In this document: positions 1-8,264 of the stretch, one piece after another
Position numbering within the stretch: the first letter of the stretch is position 1
Layout: every line of letters begins with the position of its first letter
Assembly (NCBI RefSeq): GCF_900107765.1
Contig: NZ_FNQY01000009.1
Span: 62,001 to 126,000 of the forward strand
Reading direction: 5' to 3'
DNA length: 64,000 nucleotides
DNA from: Arachidicoccus rhizosphaerae
GTDB lineage: Bacteria; Bacteroidota; Bacteroidia; Chitinophagales; Chitinophagaceae
Notes under the pieces: generated by a model
Databases searched by the model: none
What the model was told of the DNA's origin: nothing
The model's input: the letters and a program-made list of their open reading frames with translations, nothing else
Made by a program: the position numbers and the translations under genes

Positions 1-2
1 TG

Positions 3-164
3 ATGTCGCTGGATCCCGGTATAACGGCTCAGGCAGCAGCGGCGGGTATTGAGGTCACCAAAGGGCTGCTCAGCAAAAAAGTAAAACTTATCCGGGTAAC
101 GGTAAAGGCGGGTTATCCGATATTATTACTGGACGAGCAGGGACTTCAAAAGGAGATTCAATAA
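3..164 (+). CDS. traM: Conjugative transposon protein TraM, C-terminal end (partial)
   Basis: Only the last 53 codons are present; the gene begins before the window. The tail LIRVTVKAGYPILLLDEQ matches the conserved C-terminus of Bacteroidetes TraM, a VirB10-like part of the type IV secretion channel that spans the envelope. It is followed 56 bases later by traN on the same strand, as in CTnDOT-type transfer operons. The family call rests on this short tail and on the neighbour. Confidence 0.7.
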   Translation: MSLDPGITAQAAAAGIEVTKGLLSKKVKLIRVTVKAGYPILLLDEQGLQKEIQ

Positions 165-220
165 AAGGCGTTGATAACCGTCAATTGCCTCATCTAATAA
201 CCTAATAAAAGGGACAGAAT

Positions 221-1078
221 ATGATAAAATATATCCGGGTGCTGTTTATGTTGCTTATTGCGGTGATCCCATTTGGCGTCTTCGCACAAAGTGGTCATAT
301 AGCCTCTGATGGGAAGGATGCGGTGGCTATTGCTTCAAGAAACTTAAGTATTAGCTGTAATAAGACCAGTATGCTGGTTTTTCCGGCTGAAATTCAAAGT
401 GCGGATCGGGGGGCTGCTTATGTGCTGGCGGAAAGAGTGAAGGGTTCCAAAAATGTGCTGAAAGTGAAGGCGGGAAGACCTGATTTTGATCCTTCGAGTC
501 TTACGGTCATTACTGCGGATGGTCAGGTGTATGTTTTTAATGTCACTTATACGGCAAGTCCGGCGTGTTTGGTGTTGGATTTTAGAAATGATTTGTCAGG
601 GGAGGCTCCGGTGCGCTTTAAGGAGCAAGCCTTAAATAGCGCTGAGATGGTTAGTTCTGCTGCGGCAGCGAAGGGGCGTGCGCCTTTTTTTAAGCGTGTT
701 CATCGGGAAAAATATGGCCTTGATTTTAAACTGGAGGGTATCTATATCCAAAAGGAGGTGCTGTTTTTTAAATTCAGGTTGCATAACGCTTCCAGTATTC
801 CTTATATCCGCTCTTCTCTCAACTTTTTTATCCGGGATTTGAAAACGACGAAACGGACCGCCATGCAGGATAATGAGCTTAAGCCTTTATACACGCAGTC
901 CTGGGGGATGCCTGAGGATGATACCGGGCAAATGATCGTAGTGGCACTTCCCAGGTTTACGATAGCGGATAATAAGAAACTGACGCTTGAGCTTATGGAG
1001 AGGGATGGTGACCGGGCTATTTCCCTGGACTTAAAGGAGCGGAAGTTTCGGAAGACAAAAGAACTTTATCATCAATAA
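221..1078 (+). CDS. traN: Conjugative transposon protein TraN (DUF4138 family)
   Basis: A 285-residue exported protein with an N-terminal signal peptide (hydrophobic residues about 7-22, ending VFAQ). TraN is the VirB9-like periplasmic/outer-membrane part of the mating channel of Bacteroidetes conjugative elements and works with TraM, whose end lies just upstream. Typical features are the early SCNKTSMLVFPAEI stretch, the LTVITADGQVYVFNVTY segment of the beta-rich N-terminal half, and the later KYGLDFKLEGIYIQKEVLFFKFRLHN stretch seen in parts around residues 168-192. The start at 221 gives the signal peptide directly. It probably shares a transcript with traM and the next gene, which begins 8 bases after its stop. 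Confidence 0.9.
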   Translation: MIKYIRVLFMLLIAVIPFGVFAQSGHIASDGKDAVAIASRNLSISCNKTSMLVFPAEIQSADRGAAYVLAERVKGSKNVLKVKAGRPDFDPSSLTVITADGQVYVFNVTYTASPACLVLDFRNDLSGEAPVRFKEQALNSAEMVSSAAAAKGRAPFFKRVHREKYGLDFKLEGIYIQKEVLFFKFRLHNASSIPYIRSSLNFFIRDLKTTKRTAMQDNELKPLYTQSWGMPEDDTGQMIVVALPRFTIADNKKLTLELMERDGDRAISLDLKERKFRKTKELYHQ

Positions 1079-1086
1079 AAAAGCAT

Positions 1087-1632
1087 ATGAAGGAATCGTT
1101 TTTGCCTAAACAGGAAACCCTGTTAACAGAACTCCGGAATTGGAAAAACACGGAGAGTCTTTGTGGAAATGTCTATAATGACGAGGCGGTAAAGAGCAGG
1201 CGCTTCCAGAAGCTGAAGATGCAGACTTATCAGGTGCTTTATGGAAAATATAAAGGTACCAGCCTTTCGTCGGATGAGAAGGCTTTGCACCAGATGCTGC
1301 GCCATCAGTATAAGCAAATTGAGCTTAAACTTTATCCTAACGCTTTGGCGAGAGTGGGCATGCGTGCATGGAATGCTGCGAGGCGGAAGGTGGAAGGACT
1401 TGTTAATGGCGGCGCTAAACCGGAGAATCGGGAATTGTTTAATGCTGCCGGGTTAACGTCTGTTATTTCTGCTAATGGGGCTGTAAATGTGGCGGAGCCT
1501 TCTGTTGCAAAATCAAAGGAGCAACAGATGGAAAATAGCAGCCGGCCTGAACGGTGGGTGAATGACCTGGGACGAAAAAGCAAAGGCCAGGAAAAAAGCC
1601 AGAAAATGGAGATCCACAGAGGGGGCCGTTGA
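1087..1632 (+). CDS. Unknown protein of the conjugative element
   Basis: A 181-residue soluble protein with no signal peptide or membrane segment. It is basic and rich in Lys, Arg and Gln. The N-terminal half (residues 1-100) is predicted helical with heptad-like spacing; the C-terminal 60 residues look disordered and end in a Lys/Arg-rich tail. It starts 8 bases after traN, so it is very likely co-transcribed with the transfer operon. I do not recognise the family. It is not TraO, the usual next gene in CTnDOT-type operons. A DNA- or relaxosome-associated accessory role is possible from charge and position only. Confidence 0.6.
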   Translation: MKESFLPKQETLLTELRNWKNTESLCGNVYNDEAVKSRRFQKLKMQTYQVLYGKYKGTSLSSDEKALHQMLRHQYKQIELKLYPNALARVGMRAWNAARRKVEGLVNGGAKPENRELFNAAGLTSVISANGAVNVAEPSVAKSKEQQMENSSRPERWVNDLGRKSKGQEKSQKMEIHRGGR

Positions 1633-1663
1633 AATTAGTTACACAATGTTTTAAAAATTAATT

Positions 1664-2392
1664 ATGGAAAGCGAAATGAGAAAGCAGGAAGATAATGATA
1701 TACAGCAATTTATTCTGAATCTTCCCGAATTACAGGAAAATGTGAAGATGGCGGGGTTTGGGGATTATTTTAATGAGGAGCTTGCTCGTGAGGTGCTTTC
1801 GGGGAAGGAGCTGTTTGCTCTTAGCCAGTCTTTGCAAATTGATAAGGATAAAATGGACTATAAAATGGATATCCGGATAGATAAGGTTAAAAAGAAAGGT
1901 TATCTGAATGATATGTATGCCATACTTATAGAAGAAAGTGGCGAGATGCGCAGCCAGCAGTTTCCCCGTTTTTTGCGGATTACGGCAAAAGAAGCTTATA
2001 ATCTGCTTAAATGGGGAATTAGCTCGGGGGTAGAAAAGTCTCTTTTCAATAGGGAGGGTGTGAAATATCGCTCTTTTATTACCCTGGATATCACGTCCGA
2101 AAAGGATCTGTATGGCAGTTATCCGCTGTTGCAATATCACGAAAACTATTATAGGGAGCCGTTTACGATTCAAGGGGAGCTGCGCAAATTGCCAGTGGAG
2201 ATCAGGGAGGCCAAGGAGGATGTGGAGCGGCTGATCGCTTCCCTGAAAAGAGGGAATATGACCGCTGTCACGGCTGTTGTGGGTGGCGTGGAGCAAAGTG
2301 CCTTTCTGTCTGTCAACGCGAAAGCGGGTCGACTGGATCTAAGAGGTGCAAATCTGGAATTAATGGACCCGGCGCATTTTGGAGCAGGATAG
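1664..2392 (+). CDS. DUF3945-like protein of mobile elements (copy A)
   Basis: A 242-residue cytoplasmic protein. The central part has the pattern of the DUF3945-type proteins carried by Bacteroidetes mobile elements: a beta-rich segment (KMDIRIDKVKKKGYLNDMYA), then ITAKEAYNLL near residue 107, a GVKYRSFITLD segment, LLQYHENY, and a C-terminal unit LRKLPVE..LIASLKRGN..AV. No catalytic motif is visible and the function of the family is unknown. The next gene (2540) has the same order of motifs, so the two look like diverged duplicates. The product may start at 1664 or at the second ATG five codons on. Confidence 0.6.
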   Translation: MESEMRKQEDNDIQQFILNLPELQENVKMAGFGDYFNEELAREVLSGKELFALSQSLQIDKDKMDYKMDIRIDKVKKKGYLNDMYAILIEESGEMRSQQFPRFLRITAKEAYNLLKWGISSGVEKSLFNREGVKYRSFITLDITSEKDLYGSYPLLQYHENYYREPFTIQGELRKLPVEIREAKEDVERLIASLKRGNMTAVTAVVGGVEQSAFLSVNAKAGRLDLRGANLELMDPAHFGAG

Positions 2393-2539
2393 CGGTGTAT
2401 GTAAGGTGCTTAATTAACCGGAGGTTTACAGGAAGCCCGGGAGAATAAATTTAGTTTGTGTGCAGGGACTCGTTGTCGCTTGTAAAGGCTGACAATAGGT
2501 AAAACTCCTGGAAATAATTTGAATGAATAAAAAAAGTAA

Positions 2540-3289
2540 ATGACTACAAATGCAAAGCAGGTAGCGGACAGAATTGAGGGGGTGCTGGCCTCTGATCAGT
2601 GGGCCGCTATTCTGAAATCTACTTCCGGTAGAATGAGACTCGGGGATACTACCTCCTTTAAACTAAAGGAAGAGCTGGATCAGGGAAACCTTTCTTTGGT
2701 GTTCAACTATGAATTAGGGAAAGAAGGGCTTTTTCTGTCTACTTATGACGGGAAGTTCATTTCCGGTGAAAGCGTTCAAAAAAAGCTTGGTGATAAGGCC
2801 CGGTCTGGTATTGAGCGGACTTTTAATGCGGCGGGAAGCTATGTGTTTAGTCTTCAGGAGGCTATTAATTTGTTGGAAGGGCGCTCTGTGCTGAAATCCT
2901 ATGTTTCAATGGATGGCGTTGAAAAGAATGGATGGTTTAAAGCGGAGAACGGTGCGAAAAGCAAAGATTTACAGTTTTTCTTTTCTGGTGGGCAGGTTAT
3001 TTTACCTAATTATGATCTGGGCGGTGTTTTGAAGAAGTTACCGATGGCGGCTGGAAATTTTGTGCAGAACCGGGAATTGATCAGGTCGTTACAATACGGG
3101 GATTTACAGGCGGTCAAATTGACTAATAATGCTGAAGTAGCTACTTGTTTTATCCAGGCTGATCCTGCCTCTAAAAGCGCTCTTCTTTTTGATGAAACGG
3201 GGAGGCGTATGGAAATCCCGCAATTGACGGTTGACGGATCCTTGGTGAATACCCGCAGGCATAGAGATAAGGGGCTGTCAATGGGGTGA
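2540..3289 (+). CDS. DUF3945-like protein of mobile elements (copy B)
   Basis: A 249-residue cytoplasmic protein related to the upstream gene: FSLQEAINLLEGRSVLKSYV corresponds to the EAYNLL unit of copy A, and LKKLPMAAGNF..LIRSLQYGDLQAV corresponds to its C-terminal LRKLP..LIASLKRGN unit. Identity is low, so the duplication is old or both came from different elements. It stands 147 bases after copy A, so it may have its own promoter. No catalytic residues or export signals are visible, and the role is unknown; the family is linked to mobile elements. Confidence 0.55.
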   Translation: MTTNAKQVADRIEGVLASDQWAAILKSTSGRMRLGDTTSFKLKEELDQGNLSLVFNYELGKEGLFLSTYDGKFISGESVQKKLGDKARSGIERTFNAAGSYVFSLQEAINLLEGRSVLKSYVSMDGVEKNGWFKAENGAKSKDLQFFFSGGQVILPNYDLGGVLKKLPMAAGNFVQNRELIRSLQYGDLQAVKLTNNAEVATCFIQADPASKSALLFDETGRRMEIPQLTVDGSLVNTRRHRDKGLSMG

Positions 3290-3413
3290 CAGAGGTAGGG
3301 TTGCTGCTTATGTATAGATAGTTGGATTGATAGTCATAAGTGCATTAGAGCGTTTCTGAAAAAAGGGAATGGCTGGGAAGCGATCGTTCATTATGTGATT
3401 AAAATTTATAATT

Positions 3414-4055
3414 ATGGGAGAATATGTAAAATATAAAGGGGCTGAAGTCAAGATAGGCACCTGTGAAAGTTTGTATTATGTGACCTACCCTAAATTCAAG
3501 GAGGCATTCGATCAGAAACTACTGACACCTTCTGAATTCAGTGTTCATCCGGCGAGGTGCCTGGAGGTGGATAGCGGGTTCTTGTTTAGGTTTCCGTTTC
3601 CGGATGAGGATAAGCTGGCATTTGGGGAGATTGGCAAGCATGGCTTTAACAGAGGATTGCCGATCAAAATTGTCCCTGGAGGGGATAAAGACCTCATTGG
3701 GTTAAAAGATAAACCTACGGATCAGGAATTTACGATCCATCTTATTCAACAAAAGTTTGTTCGCAGGGAAAGCGACGGAACTCCGGTTATGGCGGCCGTA
3801 TTTAGTGAGCCGGAATCGAGGAAGGTATTTAGGATTGAGGAGGGCTCAGATATTCTGAAAATTGCCGGGCAAATAATGGAGCATCATATAGTTCATGAAT
3901 CTGACCGGAAGTTGTCTATGCAGTATTCTCAAATCGCTACCAGGATGCTAGCGGGATATGGTTTAAAGCCTGATATGTCCCTGAGGAATTCCCTAAACAA
4001 TACGAAAAGACGGGTTAAAAGGTCAAAGCAAATAAGTAAAGGTCGGGGCTTATAA
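3414..4055 (+). CDS. Unknown mobile-element protein
   Basis: A 213-residue soluble protein beginning MGEYVKYKGAEVKIGTCESL. The first half is beta-rich (YVKYKG, GFLFRFPFPDED), the second half helical, and the C-terminus strongly basic (NTKRRVKRSKQISKGRG), which suggests nucleic-acid contact. Proteins with this opening are familiar as unnamed genes of Bacteroidetes conjugative elements, but I know no function. It has the same orientation as the transfer genes, with a 124-base gap upstream. A perfect inverted repeat follows 31 bases after the stop. Confidence 0.55.
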   Translation: MGEYVKYKGAEVKIGTCESLYYVTYPKFKEAFDQKLLTPSEFSVHPARCLEVDSGFLFRFPFPDEDKLAFGEIGKHGFNRGLPIKIVPGGDKDLIGLKDKPTDQEFTIHLIQQKFVRRESDGTPVMAAVFSEPESRKVFRIEEGSDILKIAGQIMEHHIVHESDRKLSMQYSQIATRMLAGYGLKPDMSLRNSLNNTKRRVKRSKQISKGRGL

Positions 4056-4344
4056 TTTATAGGTAGTTGCGAAATAGGGAGTTGGACCAAATGAACTTGT
4101 TCATTTGGATGATTTGGAATAGGCCGTTTTAAAGCCAAGTTGCAGATAAATATTTGGCCATTGGAACTGGGCAGTTGGAGCCGGGTTTCTTTAAATGACG
4201 CTCTGTGGTTTCTGTCAGGCTGAGTTCTTTTATTTAGTGTCCCATTTTTGCAGGATGATGTGTCGGCCTAAGCAAACATAGTGGTTGTGGAATGGTTTGG
4301 ATTGTTACTTTTTAATTTTTGGTTGATAAAAGCTGGGAGATTTT
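4056..4344. other. Gene-free gap with one palindrome
   Basis: No convincing reading frame. The only clear structure is the inverted repeat at 4087-4108. The rest is unremarkable sequence leading into the HTH gene at 4345, whose promoter must lie here. Confidence 0.5.
4087..4108. repeat. Perfect 10-bp-arm palindrome, operator or terminator
   Basis: CCAAATGAAC and GTTCATTTGG are perfect inverted arms separated by TT. The site lies 31 bases after one gene and about 240 bases before the HTH gene. No T-run follows, so it fits a dimeric regulator's operator better than an intrinsic terminator, but this is inference. Confidence 0.55.
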
Positions 4345-4632
4345 ATGGGATATTTACGAAATGATCATTTGGTTACTGTTGATGATTTGGAGAATTTGAA
4401 GGAGGAACTTTTGGTTAACATGCGACAGATATTTGCTGGCAGAAGTGAGCAACCTGTAAAAAAATGGCTTAAGGCTTCAGAGGCACGTAAATTACTGGGT
4501 TTTTCTCCCGGTAAGCTTCAGGTGGTCAGGGATAGTGGCTTGCTCACGTTCTCGAAGATTGGAGGCAATATATATTATGATCGCGATGATCTTATGGCTC
4601 TTTTTGAGAAATCTAAAGTTGCGAAAAAATAA
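4345..4632 (+). CDS. Excisionase-like helix-turn-helix DNA-binding protein
   Basis: A 95-residue protein. Residues 1-40 form a short helical stretch; residues 41-92 hold a MerR/excisionase-type winged helix: KKWLKASEARKLLGFSPGKL, then a turn and RDSGLLTFSKIGGNIYYDRD, the wing-like end. This domain is common in small Bacteroidetes mobile-element regulators that act as excisionases or as activators of mobilisation genes. It is followed 9 bases later by a 64-codon gene, a pairing often seen in such elements. Target sites cannot be read from the sequence; the palindrome at 4087 is one candidate. Confidence 0.8.
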   Translation: MGYLRNDHLVTVDDLENLKEELLVNMRQIFAGRSEQPVKKWLKASEARKLLGFSPGKLQVVRDSGLLTFSKIGGNIYYDRDDLMALFEKSKVAKK

Positions 4633-4641
4633 ATTATTGAT

Positions 4642-4836
4642 ATGGATGGATTTGGGAATAAAATACCGCCCTTAAAAGAGCATGTTGTTATCTATTTTAT
4701 TCAGAAGGGGTTACGTGAGCGTGATGCGCTGGATTTCTTCAAATACTACAGTAACAGAGATTGGACCGGAAAGCGGAATAAACCGGTGCTAAATTGGAAA
4801 AGGGTGGCGTGGAATTGGATCATGAGTTTTTTATAA
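4642..4836 (+). CDS. Small mobile-element protein paired with the HTH gene
   Basis: A 64-residue protein with the pattern PPLKEHVVIYFIQKGL..DALDFFKYYSNRDWTGK..PVLNWKRVAWNWI. The same layout (IPPL..V..YF..KG....A..FF..Y...GW..G..I.NW...A..WI) is familiar from short proteins encoded after excisionase-like HTH genes in Bacteroidetes elements and at the C-terminus of some of their replication-related proteins. The function is unknown. The 9-base gap makes co-transcription with the HTH gene likely. Confidence 0.65.
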   Translation: MDGFGNKIPPLKEHVVIYFIQKGLRERDALDFFKYYSNRDWTGKRNKPVLNWKRVAWNWIMSFL

Positions 4837-4922
4837 CTTTGTTCCGGTGGTTGTAATTTAAAGATCTGAGAAATGTTGTGAAATTTATTTAGAAAAGATT
4901 AAATTTGGTTTAAATATTAGAG

Positions 4923-7160
4923 ATGCCTCTTGCAAATATTATTGATATCTGTATCCCTCTGGATATAGCTATATTAAGTATAGCCTATCCAATTATCCTT
5001 GATAAACTGTCTAATTTTGGCGATAGATATGGATCTGAGTATCTTGAAAATGCCTTTAATTTAGAATATCCTCAAAAGAAAGTTTTTACTTCCTTTGAAA
5101 ATAGTTCGAGTGTTAATTTGATTTCCGGGATCACATTAATTTCGTTTTTGTTATTGATTTTCCCTATGAAGCCAATTATTCTTATTAATTGTTGGGTTAT
5201 TAATAATTCTGCAGATCTTATAGTATTGGTGTGTACGGGATTTCTATTGTTTACTTTTATCAAATTTATTGATTTAGTGAGATTGTATACTGGGAAATCT
5301 ACAGATCTTCTTAAACATGTAATAAGCCAATATTACAAATTTGATAACGGAAATTATGATGAGTCTATTTATCTAAAGTGCATAAATGAGCTTTCTTATT
5401 ATTCTGTTGAAAAACAAGATGAACACCTTCAAGAAACATTGTTGAAATTCTATTATGGCCTCTTTTCTAGGATCAGAAGAAATAGCAAAACGAGTGAGGA
5501 TCTAATATACCCATCAGATCTTTATTTTATGACCTATAAGTTATCTGAAATCAGCGTTAATACTAAGAAAAATAAACTTGCAGCAATAGAAGACCGAGCA
5601 GTAAGTGGTAGTTGGTTGCTTGGAAATGAAAATGTCAAAATTTCCGAACAAACATATAATTGGTTATGGCGTAACCTACTTGTTATTCATAAAAAAAAAT
5701 CCATGATTCGGAGTTTTTGGGCGAATTCATTTAATTATTATATGTTTACGTTACGTGCGATTGACGAAGAATATAGAGGTAGGGAGCTCGTCAATGAAAA
5801 TGAGATTCGAATCCGAGAGGAAGAAAGACGAATTTTTATCCAATTTCATTTAGCCTTGGGAGGACTACTCCTTTATAGGTCACAATATGCTTCTTTGAAG
5901 TATATTTTCGAATATTCACAAAGTACCCCACCAAATTACGTTCTGTTTCCTCAGTCAATGACTAGTATTTTTTATTGGTTTGAATATTTTTACAATGATT
6001 TTTCTTTTGATAGTCGTCTTCAGTACAAATATCCGTTTCCCGGCTTGAATAATTTAGGTAACGGTGATGGTGTAAAAATGTGGATATGTCGCTATATTGC
6101 TCTTTTATTTGTAAGGCAGTTCTTTATTGATGCACACTATGTTTATCAAAAATTTACAGATCAGCCGGTATTGCCAAATGAGATTGTAGACTTGATGGAT
6201 TTACAAAATTGTCTACCGTATTTTAAAAGCTGTTTAGCTTTTGTTATTCAAAATAAGGGATTACTGGAAACTGTATCGTTTATATCTTCCTTAGAAGAAA
6301 AATATTACCAATTCTTAACTAATCTTGAAGATCGAATTAAAGATAAAACAAAGGAGGTAAAGCTCAATGCGAAATTATCAAAAGAAAAAATAGAACAATT
6401 TAATCTTACCTCAAATATGCTTCTAAGCGAGGCTGTATCTGAATATAGGTTAGCTGGAGTGTTTACTGATCATTTAGTTAGTGGACATCGATTTATTGCA
6501 TCAACAATTGAAGGAACGTCTGTGTTGCTGTCAAAGTCGGCTTTTGTTGAAGGAGATATCCCGCATTTGAATTTCGACAGAATATTGGCAGATTCAATTA
6601 GCCGACGTTTAATTAAGTTTAAAATACCAGGAAGTTTTGGAGTGGCTGCAACTAAAAGATATCTGGTTAAAATGAATGATTTAATAGCTACATTGACAAA
6701 GATTAGAAATGGCAACGATGATCTTGTTTTAATTTTGATCAATAGGGATTATGAACTTGATATTGATTTTAAAAAGCATGGATTTATGGTGAAAGAAATA
6801 CGAGCATTGGGGCCTGGTATTAGAAATGAAATTTATATTTTGAGGGAAAAGGATTTACCGGCTATTGAATTTAAGGAGTTAGACGGGAAGGAAATTGATG
6901 AATTCGGCTTAAAATCAATTAATGAAGAGCTTAGGATTTATTCTTCTATAGTTTTACTATCTAAAGTTGAAAGTAAACCTTCTGGCAGTGAAAGAAGAGA
7001 TGATCCTAACAGTGATAGTTTAAAGGTTCGTGCAAGCATAATGTTTCATTGGTTGGTTTCTTTTTCCGAAGATAGAGAAGTTATCAAACTTAACATCTTT
7101 TCACCTTATAAAGAACAAGGAATTCCGAATGACTTAAAAGAAATTGATCCTTTAGTGTAG
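4923..7160 (+). CDS. Large orphan protein with N-terminal membrane segments
   Basis: A 745-residue protein I cannot assign to a family. Residues about 5-25 (IIDICIPLDIAILSIAYPII), 66-84 and 98-120 look like three membrane helices; the remaining 620 residues are predicted cytoplasmic and mostly helical, with a charged, coiled-coil-prone stretch around 480-510 (LEDRIKDKTKEVKLNAKLSK). No protease, nuclease, NTPase or kinase motif is visible. Base composition is much richer in A+T than its neighbours, which points to separate acquisition. It sits directly behind the HTH and small genes, in a spot where elements of this type carry cargo, and is followed by decayed DNA. A defence or entry-exclusion role is conceivable from position only. 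Confidence 0.75.
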   Translation: MPLANIIDICIPLDIAILSIAYPIILDKLSNFGDRYGSEYLENAFNLEYPQKKVFTSFENSSSVNLISGITLISFLLLIFPMKPIILINCWVINNSADLIVLVCTGFLLFTFIKFIDLVRLYTGKSTDLLKHVISQYYKFDNGNYDESIYLKCINELSYYSVEKQDEHLQETLLKFYYGLFSRIRRNSKTSEDLIYPSDLYFMTYKLSEISVNTKKNKLAAIEDRAVSGSWLLGNENVKISEQTYNWLWRNLLVIHKKKSMIRSFWANSFNYYMFTLRAIDEEYRGRELVNENEIRIREEERRIFIQFHLALGGLLLYRSQYASLKYIFEYSQSTPPNYVLFPQSMTSIFYWFEYFYNDFSFDSRLQYKYPFPGLNNLGNGDGVKMWICRYIALLFVRQFFIDAHYVYQKFTDQPVLPNEIVDLMDLQNCLPYFKSCLAFVIQNKGLLETVSFISSLEEKYYQFLTNLEDRIKDKTKEVKLNAKLSKEKIEQFNLTSNMLLSEAVSEYRLAGVFTDHLVSGHRFIASTIEGTSVLLSKSAFVEGDIPHLNFDRILADSISRRLIKFKIPGSFGVAATKRYLVKMNDLIATLTKIRNGNDDLVLILINRDYELDIDFKKHGFMVKEIRALGPGIRNEIYILREKDLPAIEFKELDGKEIDEFGLKSINEELRIYSSIVLLSKVESKPSGSERRDDPNSDSLKVRASIMFHWLVSFSEDREVIKLNIFSPYKEQGIPNDLKEIDPLV

Positions 7161-7388
7161 TGCGGCAATACATCAATAGGTATAAAATCTTTAGTTTACA
7201 TGGATTAGTCTCAGGTTATTTATTGCCATAATTCGGAAATATTAATTGCAGGCTAAGCCATTGTGCTGAGAAATTTGAAATTGTATTCACATCATAATTT
7301 GCTTTAATTTAACCAGAATTTGTTTTTTATTCAACTGCACCATCATTTAAAAACCATTTGTGACTCGCTTAATTTGTTTGGGTAGAAC
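7161..7388. other. AT-rich gap, nothing recognisable
   Basis: Short interrupted frames in all six phases, and no hairpin with a T-run or other recognisable signal. It separates the orphan membrane gene from the decayed gene that follows. Confidence 0.5.
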
Positions 7389-7881
7389 AACGTTTTTCGT
7401 CATTTATTTAGGAGCCTTCATCAGTCTGGGCTGTGGTAAAAGTGATAACCATATTTCTGCCAATAATAGGAAGATATCGGTTGGAGCCTAGGCCACTATT
7501 TTTATATAGCGGTTGCAAGTGGCTCTAAACAATACCTGTCGGCTAATGCATGGTGCATAGCACTTAAGTCCATTTATCAAGAAGATGATTAGAGAAACGG
7601 CACATATGCCGGTGGGATAGCTTTTTTCTTTCCGCCTGATCTTGGCGCCGGCAGCTATTATCTTTGTAGTGAAGATGAATTAGGCCGTTAATTAGCATCG
7701 GATCCAGCTAAAAAATATTTGTTTGTTCGTTGTGTGGCTGGGAATCACCTATCCTAATGTCGGTGTTGTCTCGTATACCAGTAGCCTGGCAAATGGTGGA
7801 GTCGCAGAATTGACTATCGACGCACAAGACACTTATCACGTAAATATCAAAAAGGCAGTAAAACTTGACTTAGAGCTATAA
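7389..7881 (+). pseudogene. Decayed lipoprotein-like gene
   Basis: Readable protein pieces in three frames are broken by stops and at least one frameshift. A lipoprotein-like start reads IYLGAFISLGCGKSDN (lipobox LGCG). Then, after stops, comes YIAVASGSKQYLSANAWCIA and GTYAGGIAFFFPPDLGAGS, and finally, in another frame, LGITYPNVGVVSYTSSLA and ELTIDAQDTYHVNIKKAVKL. The pieces fall in order, so this is an eroded gene rather than chance. The IS3-family element starts right after it. The original function is not recognised. Confidence 0.55.
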
Positions 7882-7931
7882 TACTCCCCAAATCTTGGAC
7901 AGTGAATTTAGGCAAAATCGACTAAATTTAC

Positions 7932-8264
7932 ATGACAATGAGCAAAAAGGGAAGACGCAATTTTAGCGCAGCATTTAAAGCAAAAGTGGCCGTGGAGGCC
8001 TTGAAGGAACAGTCCACTCTGGCGGAACTGGCCAGTAAGTATGAAGTTCACCCGACGCAAATAACCGAGTGGAAGAAACAGTTACTCTCCGGGTCCGAGG
8101 AGCTCTTTGAGACTGGTAAGAAAGCCCATAAGGAGGCAGATTTGGAACAAGAAAAGGATGAATTATACAAAGTTGTCGGTCAGCTCAAAATTGAGAATGA
8201 CTGGCTGAAAAAAAAATCTGAACAGGTCTTTGGCAAAAACTGGAAGACTGGCTTTGGTAAATAA
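7932..8264 (+). CDS. IS3-family transposase OrfA
   Basis: A 110-residue DNA-binding subunit with a helix-turn-helix in residues 8-55 (FSAAFKAKVAVEALKE, then LAELASKYEVHPTQITEWKK) followed by a leucine-zipper-like coiled coil (residues 70-98). OrfA binds the IS ends and is normally fused to OrfB by frameshifting. The frame ends inside the start of OrfB. A run of nine A residues lies at 8208-8216, shortly before the overlap. Confidence 0.92.
   Translation: MTMSKKGRRNFSAAFKAKVAVEALKEQSTLAELASKYEVHPTQITEWKKQLLSGSEELFETGKKAHKEADLEQEKDELYKVVGQLKIENDWLKKKSEQVFGKNWKTGFGK

Noticed and set aside
1730-2296. 188-codon open frame on the minus strand opposite the DUF3945-like gene
   Set aside because: It lies wholly inside a better supported plus-strand gene, and its sequence (many Ile, Leu, His, no domain) looks like a shadow.
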